Below are positions 8,042 to 16,602 of a DNA stretch of 64,000 nucleotides, in pieces. The stretch is from the NCBI GenBank assembly GCA_040255465.1, contig JBDZVA010000004.1, positions 248,001 to 312,000 of the forward strand, read 5' to 3'. The position numbers were made by a program, and so were the translations under genes. The DNA comes from UBA5793 sp040255465. Its GTDB lineage: Bacteria; Planctomycetota; Phycisphaerae; Phycisphaerales; UBA5793. The stretch's first letter is position 1. Each line of letters starts with the position of its first letter. A model generated the notes under the pieces. It was not told where the DNA came from and searched no databases. It saw only the letters and a list, made by a program, of their open reading frames with translations.

Positions 8042-8611
8042 ATGAGCACACTGTCACCGCGCGCGCTGGCGTCGCTGCAGGCCTATCGGCTCATGCTCTT
8101 TTCCCGCGCGGTCCATCCAGAGTTCTTTGAGATTCGCAAGCGCCGCGCAAGCCAAAACCGGCAGTATGAACTGGACACGTGGCTGGCTCGCGGAGCGCAT
8201 GTCATCACCTTCACGCACCAGGGCGAGAACATTGTCGAGGTGCTCACCCCCAGCGAGCACGCCGTGCCGGCACGAGGGGTCGTCGAGTCCATCCCCTGCG
8301 CGGGTGAGCGCGAACACGAGTCGCGTTTCGGCGGGCGGTTGAATTACATCACCAGCGTGCAGACGGAAATCGTCTCGGACAATCTCTATCGCGCGACCCT
8401 GCGCGAGATGCACGACCACGCCGTCGAAAACAGCTCGCTCATGCACCGCTGGCGCGAGGATGACAGCCGCATGGACAGTCTCTCCGTGCTGGACGTGCAG
8501 TGCTACCCGTGCGAGGTGCATGCGCAGTCGTGGCACCTGGACGCGGGCTGCGGGCTGGTGCTCCGCTCGCAGGCGATTTTCGAGGTGCTGGCGGGCCAGA
8601 ACGGAGAGTGA
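8042..8611 (+). CDS. DUF2617-like protein
   Basis: A 189-residue soluble protein. The ATG at 8042 has AGGAA just upstream. Key stretches are LFSRAVHPEFFE near residue 18, GAHVITFTHQGENIVEVL, the basic/acidic segment GEREHESRFGGRLNYITSVQ, and the end CGLVLRSQAIFEV. This order matches what I recall of the DUF2617 family: an HPE motif, a strand with VTW, a middle section with Y-x-T-S-x-Q, and a terminal KSQSLF-like motif. The biochemical role of that family is unknown. It stands alone, with ileS downstream behind its own likely promoter. Confidence 0.65.
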   Translation: MSTLSPRALASLQAYRLMLFSRAVHPEFFEIRKRRASQNRQYELDTWLARGAHVITFTHQGENIVEVLTPSEHAVPARGVVESIPCAGEREHESRFGGRLNYITSVQTEIVSDNLYRATLREMHDHAVENSSLMHRWREDDSRMDSLSVLDVQCYPCEVHAQSWHLDAGCGLVLRSQAIFEVLAGQNGE

Positions 8612-8674
8612 GTTCGAGGTCTTCATGCCCGGATCCGGGATGACCGGCGCTGAACGCCTCGAGCATTCAAAGTC

Positions 8675-8702
8675 TTGATCGCCGCCTGCCGATGAATACA
8701 CT
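8675..8702 (+). promoter_or_regulatory. Promoter of the ileS leader
   Basis: The -35 TTGATC (8675-8680) and the -10 TACACT (8697-8702) are 16 bp apart. Transcription would begin near 8709, three bases before the ATG of the short ORF at 8712. A second -10-like TAGACT occurs at 8858-8863, closer to ileS, but without a good -35. Confidence 0.45.
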
Positions 8703-8711
8703 CGACCGATC

Positions 8712-8768
8712 ATGAAGCCTCTTTCAGCCGCCATCTCGATTCGCATCGGCATTACCACGCCCCACTGA
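8712..8768 (+). CDS. Putative isoleucine-rich leader peptide of ileS
   Basis: This is an 18-codon ORF ending TGA at 8768. Its peptide contains AISIRIGITTPH: four Ile codons within seven residues, alternating with Ser, Arg and Gly. It begins right at the predicted transcription start of the promoter at 8675-8702. A strong hairpin (8820-8842) lies 51 nt downstream, and ileS starts at 8914. This is the arrangement expected of ribosome-mediated attenuation sensing charged tRNA-Ile, as known for leader peptides such as pheM before pheST. No competing antiterminator helix was worked out and no ribosome-binding site is visible, so chance remains possible. Confidence 0.4.
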   Translation: MKPLSAAISIRIGITTPH

Positions 8769-8819
8769 GGCGATCTGGGATCGGCGCGGCTCCTCCGAGC
8801 ACTACGAGCAAACGATTCC

Positions 8820-8842
8820 AGGCCCCGCCTCCGGTGGGGCCT
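8820..8842 (+). terminator. Hairpin in the ileS leader, possible attenuator
   Basis: A 10-bp stem (AGGCCCCGCC with GGTGGGGCCT, one G-T pair) closes a 3-nt loop, 71 nt before ileS. It is very stable. The sequence after it (GTTGCGTTGC) is not a T-run, so intrinsic termination would be weak. Confidence 0.45.
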
Positions 8843-8913
8843 GTTGCGTTGCACCGGTAGACTTGCACCCAACGAGTTGACCGACCTCGGTCGCTTTTTC
8901 GAGAGATCCAGCC

Positions 8914-11859
8914 ATGAGTAACGAATCCCCCACCCCCGCCACCCCCACCCAGGGCGACAAGCCGTCGTACAAGCAGACGCTCAACCTGCCCAAAACGGCG
9001 TTTCCGATGCGGGCCAACCTCGTCCAGAACGAACCCGCCAGCCTCAAGCGGTGGGACGCCATGCACCTCTACGACGCCCTGCGGCACGCGGCGAAAGACG
9101 AGGGTCGGCCAACGTGGGCGTTCCACGATGGTCCCCCATACGCCAACGGGTCGATCCACCTCGGCCACCTGCTCAACAAGGTGCTCAAGGATCTGGTCGT
9201 CCGCACCCGCACGATGCAGGGGCGCGATGTGCCCTACGTGCCGGGCTGGGACTGTCACGGCCTGCCCATCGAGCACAAGGTCATGACCGAACTCGTCGAA
9301 TCGGGCAAAGCGGCCAAGCTGGAAACACTCAGCGATGATGATCGGCGCATGGCGGTGCGGCGCGAGTGCCGCAAGTATGCCGAGAAGTTCATCAAGCTGC
9401 AGACCGGGCAGATGAAGCAACTGCTCACCGTCGCGGACTATGACCATCCGTACCTGACGATGCAACCCGAATATGAGGCGGCGACGCTGGAAGTGTTCGC
9501 CGATCTCGTCGAGCACGGGCTGGTGTACCGCGCGCTCAAGCCGGTACACTGGTCGATCGCCAACCAGACGGCGCTGGCCGAGGCAGAACTCGAGTATTAC
9601 GACCGGCAGGATCTGTCGGTGTACGTGTGGTTCGAGGTTGAGGACGTGGCGGGCCTGCTCAAGGCGTTCGGACTGGAAAGCAAAGACCCGAAAGAGTTCG
9701 CCGACCTCAAGCCGTCACTGATGATCTGGACGACGACGCCCTGGACACTGCCGGCGAATCTCGCGGTCGCGGTGCATCCGCGCTACGAATACGTGCTGGC
9801 AATGATGGGTGGCCGGCCGACGGTGATCGCAGCAGAGTTGTGGCCGAAGGTCAAGGCGCTGCGCGAAAAGGCCGGCGGCGCACACGGCGCGGCTGAACTG
9901 GGTCGATGCAAAGGTGCGGATCTCGTCGGACTCACCTATCGCCACGCCTTCTGCGAGCGCGTCTCGCCGGTTGTTGCGGCGGAGTACGTCACGCTTGAAG
10001 ACGGCACAGGGCTCGTGCATACGGCGCCAGGGCACGGAGCCGAGGACTTCCAGACCGGGCAAGCCAGCGGCCTGGAGACTTATTGTCCTGTCCGCGCCGA
10101 TGGCACCTATGACGATACGGTGCCGGACTGGTTGCGCGGCATGAACATCTGGAAAGCGAACGACTCGATCGCCAAACGCCTTGAAGGCGATGGCGCGATG
10201 TACTTCTCGCACACCTTCACGCACTCGTACCCGCACGACTGGCGCGGCAAGAGCCCGGTCATCTTCCGCGCGACCGAGCAGTGGTTTGCGAGCGTGGATC
10301 AGCCGCGCAACGCCCGGGCCGACTTGCGAACGCTGGCGCTGGAGCAGACGCGCGATGACGTGAAGTTCTACCCGGAGTGGGGCCGCAATCGGATGCGCGG
10401 CATGCTCGAATCGCGGCCGGACTGGTGCCTCAGCCGTCAGCGCGCCTGGGGCCTTCCCATCCCGGCGTTTTTCGACGACGAGGGCCGATACCTGCTCACG
10501 AAGCGCACCGTGCTGTGCGTGATGGAAAAGGTGCGGGCCAGGGGAAGCGATGCATGGTTCACCATGACGCCGGAGCAATTGCTCGAGGGCTATGACCCCG
10601 TCAGCGATCCGAACACGACAGGATTCACGCGCGAGTCGCTGGCGCAGCTGCATAAGAGCAGCGACATCTTCGATGTGTGGTTCGAGTCGGGATGTTCATG
10701 GCACGCCGTCATGGACCAGCGCGGCCAGTCGGATCTCAAGAATGGCAAGCCCGTCGAACTCTACCTCGAAGGCTCCGACCAGCATCGCGGCTGGTTCCAG
10801 GTGTCGCTGCTCACGGCTCTTGGCGCAACGGGGCGGGCGCCTTACAGGGCCCTGCTCACGCACGGCTTCACCGTCGACAAGGACGGCAAGAAGATGAGCA
10901 AGAGCCTGGGCAACACGATCGAGGTCGAGGATCTGCTTAAGAAGTACGGTGCCGATGTCTGCCGCTGGTGGGTCGCCTCGATCAACTTCGAAGGCGACAT
11001 CAAGGTGGACTACTCGATCTTCGATGTCGCGGGCGAGTCGTACCGCAAGGTGCGCAACACGCTGCGCTTCCTGCTGAGCAACCTGGATGATTACGCGCCC
11101 GGCGAGACGCGTGAAACCATGTCGGCCACGAGTCTCGATGCGTGGGTGCTCGGCGAGTACAACCGCGTGAGCAAGAAAGTACGCGATGCGTATGACCGGT
11201 ACGACTTCCGCGCTGCTCACAACGCGCTGTACGATTTCTGCAACGAGACGCTCAGCGCGGTCTATCTCGCAACCACCAAGGATCGACTGTATTGCGATCG
11301 GCCTGACAGCGTGCGCCGGCGGCGGACGCAACGCGCCATGTGGGAGTTGTGCGACGGACTGTGCAAATTGCTCGCGCCCATCCTGCCGCACACGGCCGAT
11401 GAGGCGTATCGCTCGCTGCACAAGGTTGATGCGAAGGACACCTCGCGCGGCGTGCAGATGATGACCTTTGTCGAATCGCTGGACGCCAAGTTCGACGCGG
11501 ACTGGCCGAAGATCATGAAAGCGCGCGAAGCGGCGCAACAGACGCTCGAACAGGCGCGGGCGGCTGAAGTTGTGGACAACCCGCTCGACGCCGAGGTCCA
11601 CGTGGCGGATGCAGACGGCGCATTGGCGGCGTTCGGCAAGCGGTTCGCGGCCGAATCGGGCGGTTCGTTCGAGGCGGAATTCGCCGATCTGCTGGGCGTG
11701 AGTCGCGTGAAGTTTGTCGGGACGGGGGCTGCACGTGTGGTGTCACTGGCCGACGAGCCGCGCTGCGAGCGCAGCTGGAAGCGTGATGGCACGGTCAAGC
11801 AGCGCCGCGACGGCGGATGGCTGACGGATCGCGACGCCGAGGCCGTCGGCGTGGCGTAG
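8914..11859 (+). CDS. ileS: Isoleucyl-tRNA synthetase
   Basis: A 981-residue class I aminoacyl-tRNA synthetase that charges tRNA-Ile. The HIGH signature is HLGH at 82-85 and the KMSKS loop is at 660-664. The CP1 editing domain lies between, with the segment WTTTPWTLPANLAVAVHP. The anticodon-binding helical domain follows KMSKS. The bacterial C-terminal zinc-finger region is present in outline, but three of the four expected cysteines are replaced: Cys951 remains, while Ser954, Thr971 and Asp974 occupy the other ligand positions. The first ligand pair should read CxxC and here reads CERS; the second here reads TDRD. The fold may persist without zinc. Expression may be controlled by the leader at 8712-8842. 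Confidence 0.95.
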   Translation: MSNESPTPATPTQGDKPSYKQTLNLPKTAFPMRANLVQNEPASLKRWDAMHLYDALRHAAKDEGRPTWAFHDGPPYANGSIHLGHLLNKVLKDLVVRTRTMQGRDVPYVPGWDCHGLPIEHKVMTELVESGKAAKLETLSDDDRRMAVRRECRKYAEKFIKLQTGQMKQLLTVADYDHPYLTMQPEYEAATLEVFADLVEHGLVYRALKPVHWSIANQTALAEAELEYYDRQDLSVYVWFEVEDVAGLLKAFGLESKDPKEFADLKPSLMIWTTTPWTLPANLAVAVHPRYEYVLAMMGGRPTVIAAELWPKVKALREKAGGAHGAAELGRCKGADLVGLTYRHAFCERVSPVVAAEYVTLEDGTGLVHTAPGHGAEDFQTGQASGLETYCPVRADGTYDDTVPDWLRGMNIWKANDSIAKRLEGDGAMYFSHTFTHSYPHDWRGKSPVIFRATEQWFASVDQPRNARADLRTLALEQTRDDVKFYPEWGRNRMRGMLESRPDWCLSRQRAWGLPIPAFFDDEGRYLLTKRTVLCVMEKVRARGSDAWFTMTPEQLLEGYDPVSDPNTTGFTRESLAQLHKSSDIFDVWFESGCSWHAVMDQRGQSDLKNGKPVELYLEGSDQHRGWFQVSLLTALGATGRAPYRALLTHGFTVDKDGKKMSKSLGNTIEVEDLLKKYGADVCRWWVASINFEGDIKVDYSIFDVAGESYRKVRNTLRFLLSNLDDYAPGETRETMSATSLDAWVLGEYNRVSKKVRDAYDRYDFRAAHNALYDFCNETLSAVYLATTKDRLYCDRPDSVRRRRTQRAMWELCDGLCKLLAPILPHTADEAYRSLHKVDAKDTSRGVQMMTFVESLDAKFDADWPKIMKAREAAQQTLEQARAAEVVDNPLDAEVHVADADGALAAFGKRFAAESGGSFEAEFADLLGVSRVKFVGTGAARVVSLADEPRCERSWKRDGTVKQRRDGGWLTDRDAEAVGVA

Positions 11860-11879
11860 CGAGGTTTGGAAGGACGCAC

Positions 11880-11926
11880 GCTCAATTGTTTGCAGCGACG
11901 CCTGCGCCGCCGCTAGACAATTGAGC
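11880..11926. terminator. Bidirectional hairpin between ileS and the LOG-family gene
   Basis: A perfect 10-bp inverted repeat, GCTCAATTGT (11880-11889) and ACAATTGAGC (11917-11926), has a 27-nt GC-rich loop. It lies between converging genes, so it can end transcription from both sides. Confidence 0.55.
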
Positions 11927-11974
11927 ATGTGTCACCGCGCATCGATGTGCGCGGCACGATTGCAACCCGACCTG

Positions 11975-12787
11975 TCAACGTTCGCCCAGGAACCAGTGTT
12001 TCTTGACCGGTGCTTCGTACGTCAGACCAAATCGATCCATGGCGCACTGCTGGATGCAATGCGCCGCTTCTTGCGGATCATCGGTAAGGATGATGCGCGT
12101 CGCGTCTTCGGGATTGATGGTCTTCTCCGGGATCATGCGGCCGCGCACAAAGTCGATGAGCGGCTGCCAGTAATCCAACCCCATGAGCACGAGCGGAAAG
12201 TCGAGAATCTTGCCGGTCTGGATGAGTGTGGCGGTTTCGAAGATCTCATCCATCGTGCCGAACCCACCGGGCATCGCGACGAACGCGTAGGAGTACTTCA
12301 CGAGCATTACCTTGCGAATGAAGAAATAGCGGAAGGTGACGAAGTCGTCGACATACGGGTTGGGTTCCTGCTCGACGGGCAGGACGATATTGCAGCCGAT
12401 CGAGCGGCCGCCGACGTCCTTTGCGCCTCGGTTGGCGGCTTCCATGACGCCCGGTCCGCCGCCGGTCATGATGGTGAAGCCGTTTTTGGCGATCTGCCCC
12501 GCCACCTCGCGGGTCAGCTTGTAGTAGCGGTGATCTTCCTCGAAGCGGGCGGAGCCGAAGACGGTCACGCACGGGCCGATGAAGTGGAGCCTGCGAAACC
12601 CGCGCACGAACTCGGCCATAATGCGCAGGAGTCGGAAGAATTCCGTCGTGCGGCCCTGCGGGCCGTGGAGGAATCGGATCTGTTCTTCGGAGCCGGGCGC
12701 GTGCCCCCAGATATCGCCGTTGGGCGATTTTGGGGCGGCAGGGGTCGTTGGCGCCGCGGGTCGATCGGTGTGCAGAGACTCAGCCAT
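11975..12787 (-). CDS. LOG-family (TIGR00730-type) nucleotide phosphoribohydrolase
   Basis: A 270-residue Rossmann-like protein. After a Pro/Ala-rich N-terminal tail (about 25 residues) it carries the two family signatures: TGGGPGVMEAANRGA and PGGFGTMDE. Known LOG proteins split nucleoside 5'-monophosphates into base and ribose 5-phosphate; in plants this releases active cytokinins. Many bacterial members act on AMP or similar nucleotides. The charged N-terminal half (RTTEFFRLLRIMAEF) is typical of the longer bacterial subgroup. The start at ATG 12787 gives a full-length family member. It diverges from hutG, with about 80 bp between starts. The substrate in this organism cannot be told from sequence. 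Confidence 0.85.
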   Translation of the reverse strand: MAESLHTDRPAAPTTPAAPKSPNGDIWGHAPGSEEQIRFLHGPQGRTTEFFRLLRIMAEFVRGFRRLHFIGPCVTVFGSARFEEDHRYYKLTREVAGQIAKNGFTIMTGGGPGVMEAANRGAKDVGGRSIGCNIVLPVEQEPNPYVDDFVTFRYFFIRKVMLVKYSYAFVAMPGGFGTMDEIFETATLIQTGKILDFPLVLMGLDYWQPLIDFVRGRMIPEKTINPEDATRIILTDDPQEAAHCIQQCAMDRFGLTYEAPVKKHWFLGER

Positions 12788-12868
12788 GGCAGCACGTTAG
12801 CCGCAAACAGGGTGATCTTCCGCGCCGGCAGAACTTGACGCGATGGGCTGTGTCGTCAAGATAAGCGC

Positions 12869-13819
12869 ATGGTCGTCCCGCACACCACGGCGTTCGACTG
12901 GTCGAGTCTGCACCCGGCTGAGGGTCGACTGGCGCGGGCGATTCGGTCATCGCCCGATGGTTGCCGCGTCGCGCTGCTGGGCCTGCCCGATGACACGGGC
13001 GTATCCCTCAACGGCGGACGAATCGGCGCGCGACAGGGGCCGCGGGCGTTTCGCGAAGCGATGGCGCGATACGGCACGGCTCACGATGCGGTGTCCAACA
13101 ATGACCTGTCCGCGCTGGGCATCTTTGATGCCGGAGACGTCGAGCCCGCCGGTGATGAAATCCATCGCACACACATTCGCATCAGCGAAGCCGTCGATGC
13201 GATTCTCCAGCAGGGGTTGCTTCCGGTCTGTATCGGCGGCGGGCATGACCTGACGTACCCCGGCGTGGCGGCGCTGTATCGACGGCTGCGCAGCGCCGGC
13301 AGCACGCTTGGCGGATTGAACATCGACCCGCATCTGGACGTACGCGAGCGCGTCGGTTCGGGGATGTCGTTTCGCCGCATCATCGAGGAAGGTGAAGGCG
13401 TCGTCGACGCGAGGTTGTTCGCGACCGTCGGGCTGGGCGCCTTCAGCAACGAGCCGCGCCACATCGACTGGTTGCGCGAGCGCGGCTCGACGATGCTGGT
13501 CTTCGACGGCGACCAGCACCAGTTGCTCGAACGGTTCATGGATGTGCTCGAGCAACTGCGGGCCGCACCAAACCTGTTTGCCAGTTTTGATCTGGACGTG
13601 CTCGACGCCTCGGTTGCGCCGGGCGTCAGCGCGCTCAACCCGATGGGACTGATGCCGGTGACGGCTTCGCTCATCTGTCGGGCGCTGGGGCGGATGGACA
13701 ATCTCCGCTACTTTGACCTCATGGAACTCAGTCCGCCGCACGATGTGCAGGGGCGCACGGCAAGACTGGCAGTCCACCTGCTGCTCCACCTGCTCGCGGG
13801 CGTGGCGGAGCGATCATGA
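12869..13819 (+). CDS. hutG: Formimidoylglutamase (ureohydrolase family)
   Basis: A 316-residue arginase-fold enzyme. The di-manganese ligands are visible as GGGHD (His126), then DPHLD (Asp153, His155, Asp157), then DLDVLD near residue 247. The segment GSGMSFRRI after the second motif resembles the substrate loop of HutG rather than arginase. HutG hydrolyses N-formimidoyl-L-glutamate to glutamate and formamide, the last step of one histidine-degradation route. The assignment to HutG rather than arginase or agmatinase rests mainly on the 4-bp ATGA overlap with hutI. hutH and hutU are not in the window. A TTGACG box lies upstream at 12835. Confidence 0.8.
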   Translation: MVVPHTTAFDWSSLHPAEGRLARAIRSSPDGCRVALLGLPDDTGVSLNGGRIGARQGPRAFREAMARYGTAHDAVSNNDLSALGIFDAGDVEPAGDEIHRTHIRISEAVDAILQQGLLPVCIGGGHDLTYPGVAALYRRLRSAGSTLGGLNIDPHLDVRERVGSGMSFRRIIEEGEGVVDARLFATVGLGAFSNEPRHIDWLRERGSTMLVFDGDQHQLLERFMDVLEQLRAAPNLFASFDLDVLDASVAPGVSALNPMGLMPVTASLICRALGRMDNLRYFDLMELSPPHDVQGRTARLAVHLLLHLLAGVAERS

Positions 13820-15054
13820 GCAACCGGGGCGACTGGCTCATCCGAAATGCGAGAGTGGTGACGCTGGCGGCGGGCGATGTGCCGCGCCGCGGCAAGGCGC
13901 TGCGCCAGCTGAGTGTGCTGGCGCGAGGCGATGTGCTGGTGCGCGATGGACTGATCGCCAAAGTCGGCGAGCGGATCGACGCAAAAGCGACCAACGAGCT
14001 GGATGCGAAGGGTCGCGTGCTCATGCCCGGCTTTGTCGATTGTCACACGCACGCCTGCTGGGCAGGTGATCGACTTGATGAGTTTGAGCGCCGACTCGCC
14101 GGCGAGAACTACCTGTCGATCCTCAAGAGCGGCGGCGGGATCATGTCCACGGTGCGCGCCACGCGCGCTGCAAGCATTCAGGAACTTCGCTCGCTGACGA
14201 TCGCGCATCTCGATCGCATGCTCGGACTGGGGACCACGACAGCAGAAGTGAAAACGGGATACGGTCTCAAGACGCCCGCGGAGTGCCGCATGCTCGAAGC
14301 GATCCGCGCGGCGAGTGAAGGCGAAGGCGCCAGCGCTGTGCGAATCATCCCGACATTTCTTGGAGCCCACGCGATCGACCGGGAGCAATCGGGGTTTGTC
14401 GAGCGCACCATCGAGGAGACGCTTCCGGCGATTGTGAAGATGCAGCCCGGCATTGCGTGCGACGCCTACTGCGAAGACGGCGCCTGGTCGCTGGATGAAA
14501 CGCGGCGACTGTTCGAGCGGGCGCAGGCTCTCGGTTGCCCGCTGCGGATTCATACCGATCAATTCAACTCGCTCGGCGCTACGCGCCTGGCCATCGAGAT
14601 GAGTGCGGCGAGCGTCGATCATCTTGAAGCGATCGCCGAGGCTGATATCGCACTGGTCGCGAAGTCGAAGACAATGGCGGTGCTGCTGCCGATCTCGGGA
14701 TTCTGCACCGACGGCCGGTACGCACCGGGGCGACGGCTCATCGACGCGGGGGCGGCCGTGGCGATCGCCAGCAATTACAACCCCGGCTCGGCGCCCTGTC
14801 CCTCCGTGCCGCTGACGATGAGCCTGGCCTGCCGCATGATGAAACTGCTGCCAGGCGAGGCGATCACGGCGTGTACGGTCAACGCCGCCCACGTACTCGG
14901 ACTGGCCGATCGCGTCGGCCGCATCGCACCGGGCTTTGCGGCTGATCTCGTGCTCTGGGATGAGTGCGATGAGCGCTCGCTCGCGTACGAGGTTGCGGGA
15001 GCGCCCGCGGCTCTGGTGATGGCGGGTGGGCAGGTCGTGCGCAGATCGGAGTAG
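13816..15054 (+). CDS. hutI: Imidazolonepropionase
   Basis: A 412-residue amidohydrolase-superfamily enzyme that opens the ring of 4-imidazolone-5-propionate to give N-formimidoyl-glutamate, the substrate of HutG. The metal site begins with DCHTHACWAGDR (His77, His79). Later signatures include TAEVKTGYGL, the metal-binding IHTDQFNSLGA, VDHLEA, and ASNYNPGSAP, all typical of HutI. The start overlaps the hutG stop by ATGA, indicating translational coupling. The insert RRGKALRQLSVLARG near the N-terminus is the usual HutI small-domain region. A strong hairpin at 15148-15181 ends the operon. Confidence 0.93.
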   Translation: MSNRGDWLIRNARVVTLAAGDVPRRGKALRQLSVLARGDVLVRDGLIAKVGERIDAKATNELDAKGRVLMPGFVDCHTHACWAGDRLDEFERRLAGENYLSILKSGGGIMSTVRATRAASIQELRSLTIAHLDRMLGLGTTTAEVKTGYGLKTPAECRMLEAIRAASEGEGASAVRIIPTFLGAHAIDREQSGFVERTIEETLPAIVKMQPGIACDAYCEDGAWSLDETRRLFERAQALGCPLRIHTDQFNSLGATRLAIEMSAASVDHLEAIAEADIALVAKSKTMAVLLPISGFCTDGRYAPGRRLIDAGAAVAIASNYNPGSAPCPSVPLTMSLACRMMKLLPGEAITACTVNAAHVLGLADRVGRIAPGFAADLVLWDECDERSLAYEVAGAPAALVMAGGQVVRRSE

Positions 15055-15147
15055 GCACGTGATGCCACTCTCTCAAGCAAGCACGTCGTCGCGCGCCCGC
15101 CTGTGCCCGCTCGTGATGCACTTCGTGTCGATGAAGTGAAGCTTAAA

Positions 15148-15181
15148 CAAACACCCCGCGGCTGGAACCGCGGGGTGTTTG
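15148..15181. terminator. Bidirectional intrinsic terminator
   Basis: A perfect 14-bp stem (15148-15161 with 15168-15181, CAAACACCCCGCGG) closes a 6-nt loop. The stem ends in GTGTTTG on the plus strand and in the matching T-rich arm on the minus strand. It lies between hutI and the converging gene at 15282. Confidence 0.85.
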
Positions 15182-15281
15182 CTGGAAGGGAGTGAAACAC
15201 CGATGAAATCAAACGAAGGAGTCGGTCGGTAAACTCAGTCGATCAGGCATTCAGCCCCGGCGGGGTCACGCCGAAGTTGGA

Positions 15282-15590
15282 TCATTCTTCATCGTCGTCG
15301 ATATCTTCTTCTTCGCCGTCTTCGATGCGGCCCTCAGTGAGCGTTTCGAGCATTTCGCGAAGGTACTTGTTCTCGCGGCGGGTGGCTTCGAGATCGAAGA
15401 CGAGGTACTTGACGCTGAGGCGCAGGTAATCGAGGCTCTCGGTGAGCTGCGAGATGGTCTCGCGCATCTTGTCCTGACGGGCTTTGGTCTCGGAGGCGAG
15501 GTCGCGGATGCGCGCCTGCTCATCGAGCGGCAGGTCCTTGATCTCGTCCATAAGTTGGGCGAGTTTCTCATTGAGTTGCTGTGGGTCCAT
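15282..15590 (-). CDS. Small acidic coiled-coil protein
   Basis: A 102-residue protein starting MDPQQLNEKLAQLMDEIKDL. It is almost wholly helical: an N-terminal helix with heptad-like Leu spacing, a middle with KARQDKMRETISQLTES, then LEATRRENKYLREMLETL, and a strongly acidic end (EDGEEEDIDDDEE). No enzyme motif is seen. The ATG at 15590 has AGGAAG upstream, and that site can be hidden in a 5' UTR hairpin (15598-15665). The acidic tail and coiled coil suggest a binding or regulatory protein, possibly conserved in planctomycetes, but this is a guess. Confidence 0.7.
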   Translation of the reverse strand: MDPQQLNEKLAQLMDEIKDLPLDEQARIRDLASETKARQDKMRETISQLTESLDYLRLSVKYLVFDLEATRRENKYLREMLETLTEGRIEDGEEEDIDDDEE

Positions 15591-15597
15591 GAGTGGG

Positions 15598-15665
15598 GCT
15601 TCCTGTCTTCGATTGTGGTGTGCGAGGCCAAGGCAATCATGCCTCAAGATCGAGAAACAGGAAGC
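15598..15665 (-). promoter_or_regulatory. Nested 5' UTR hairpin covering a ribosome-binding site
   Basis: Three stacked helices form in the leader of the gene at 15590. They are 15598-15606 with 15657-15665 (9 bp), 15609-15613 with 15649-15653 (5 bp), and 15624-15628 with 15641-15645 (5 bp). On the transcript the 3' arm of the outer helix is ACAGGAAGC, which contains the AGGAAG ribosome-binding site. An RNA thermometer, riboswitch or protein-binding leader would look like this. Confidence 0.45.
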
Positions 15666-15831
15666 AAACCGAGGTGTTTGTGGGGTCCGCGCGGTCGCTC
15701 TGTAGCGGCAGGCGCGATAATGACGCGGTTATCGGCGTGAATCGGGCAGGCCGGGTGCGGCGCGATTGACAGCAGTCCGGCGGCACCTGCCGGTTTCAGG
15801 GCAAAACAACGACCGCAAGGATGTGGTTCGC

Positions 15832-16437
15832 TCAGCGGCGCGCGTGCGGGCGGCGGAGCACCTGGCGAACTTCGGGAGCCGCAGCGGCGAGGATCTGGTC
15901 CGCCTGAGCGGGGTCAGTTCGCGTGGCTTCCCGGACCAGTTCGACGAGGTGGGCGTCGCGGGTGCGGGCCCAGCGATCAAAGAAGGTCTCGAGTTCGTGG
16001 CGGGAGAATCGGGTGAGCGGATCGGCCAGGCCGGACTGAGCAATGGCCCAGTCGGTCAGGGCGCGAGGTTCGCGCGAAAAGCGGTAGAGGTCGAGCGTGA
16101 AATGCAACCGCTGCCAGAGCGACTTGAAAGGGTCGGAGGCGTCGGCCTGAAGTCGGACCATGACGTCGGCGGGCTTGTTGCCTTCGAGTTCGCCGATCCA
16201 GCCGCTGCGTTCAGCGACGCTGTCGGCGGCGGGTTTCTCATCGGCGGAGATGAGGTCGACCACACCGGTGTGCAGGGTCTTGAGGCCGACGGATGCAAAG
16301 CGGACGTTGAGCCGCTGGGCGGGCTGGCCCTCGTGCATGACGCGCTCAGCGCGCGTGACGGTGCCGGGCCCCCACTCTGGACGTGCGGTATTGAGGACAC
16401 TGTCCCCGAACTTGAACGTTCTCTTTTGAGTCAACAT
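15832..16437 (-). CDS. DUF3553-containing protein
   Basis: A 201-residue protein starting MLTQKRTFKFGDSV at the ATG preceded by AGGTGA; frames that extend upstream have no family similarity. Residues 5-65 match the DUF3553 pattern: FGDSVLNTARPEWGPGTV, then QRLNVRFASVGLKTLHTG. This resembles a small beta-barrel also found at the ends of some helicase-like proteins. The rest (residues 75-200) is helical, with LWQRLHFTLDLYRFSREPRA, and has no recognisable motif. It may bind nucleic acid, by analogy with the domain's company in other proteins; this is inference. Confidence 0.7.
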   Translation of the reverse strand: MLTQKRTFKFGDSVLNTARPEWGPGTVTRAERVMHEGQPAQRLNVRFASVGLKTLHTGVVDLISADEKPAADSVAERSGWIGELEGNKPADVMVRLQADASDPFKSLWQRLHFTLDLYRFSREPRALTDWAIAQSGLADPLTRFSRHELETFFDRWARTRDAHLVELVREATRTDPAQADQILAAAAPEVRQVLRRPHARR

Positions 16438-16602
16438 GCTTTTGATGTCACCTGTAGTATCACACATCCGTGGCACACACGGTGCCAGCCGAAGTCGGCC
16501 TGCGAGATGAGGCGGATGTGGAACTGATAATGATCCGGCGACGAGCGATGAGGCCATCGCCACACCCGGAACGATCAATGATATCGTCCAAAAGCCGCCA
16601 AG

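Noticed and set aside
8769..8913. T-box riboswitch before ileS.
   Set aside because: No T-box core sequence (TGGNACCGCG type) or Stem I features could be found in the short leader.
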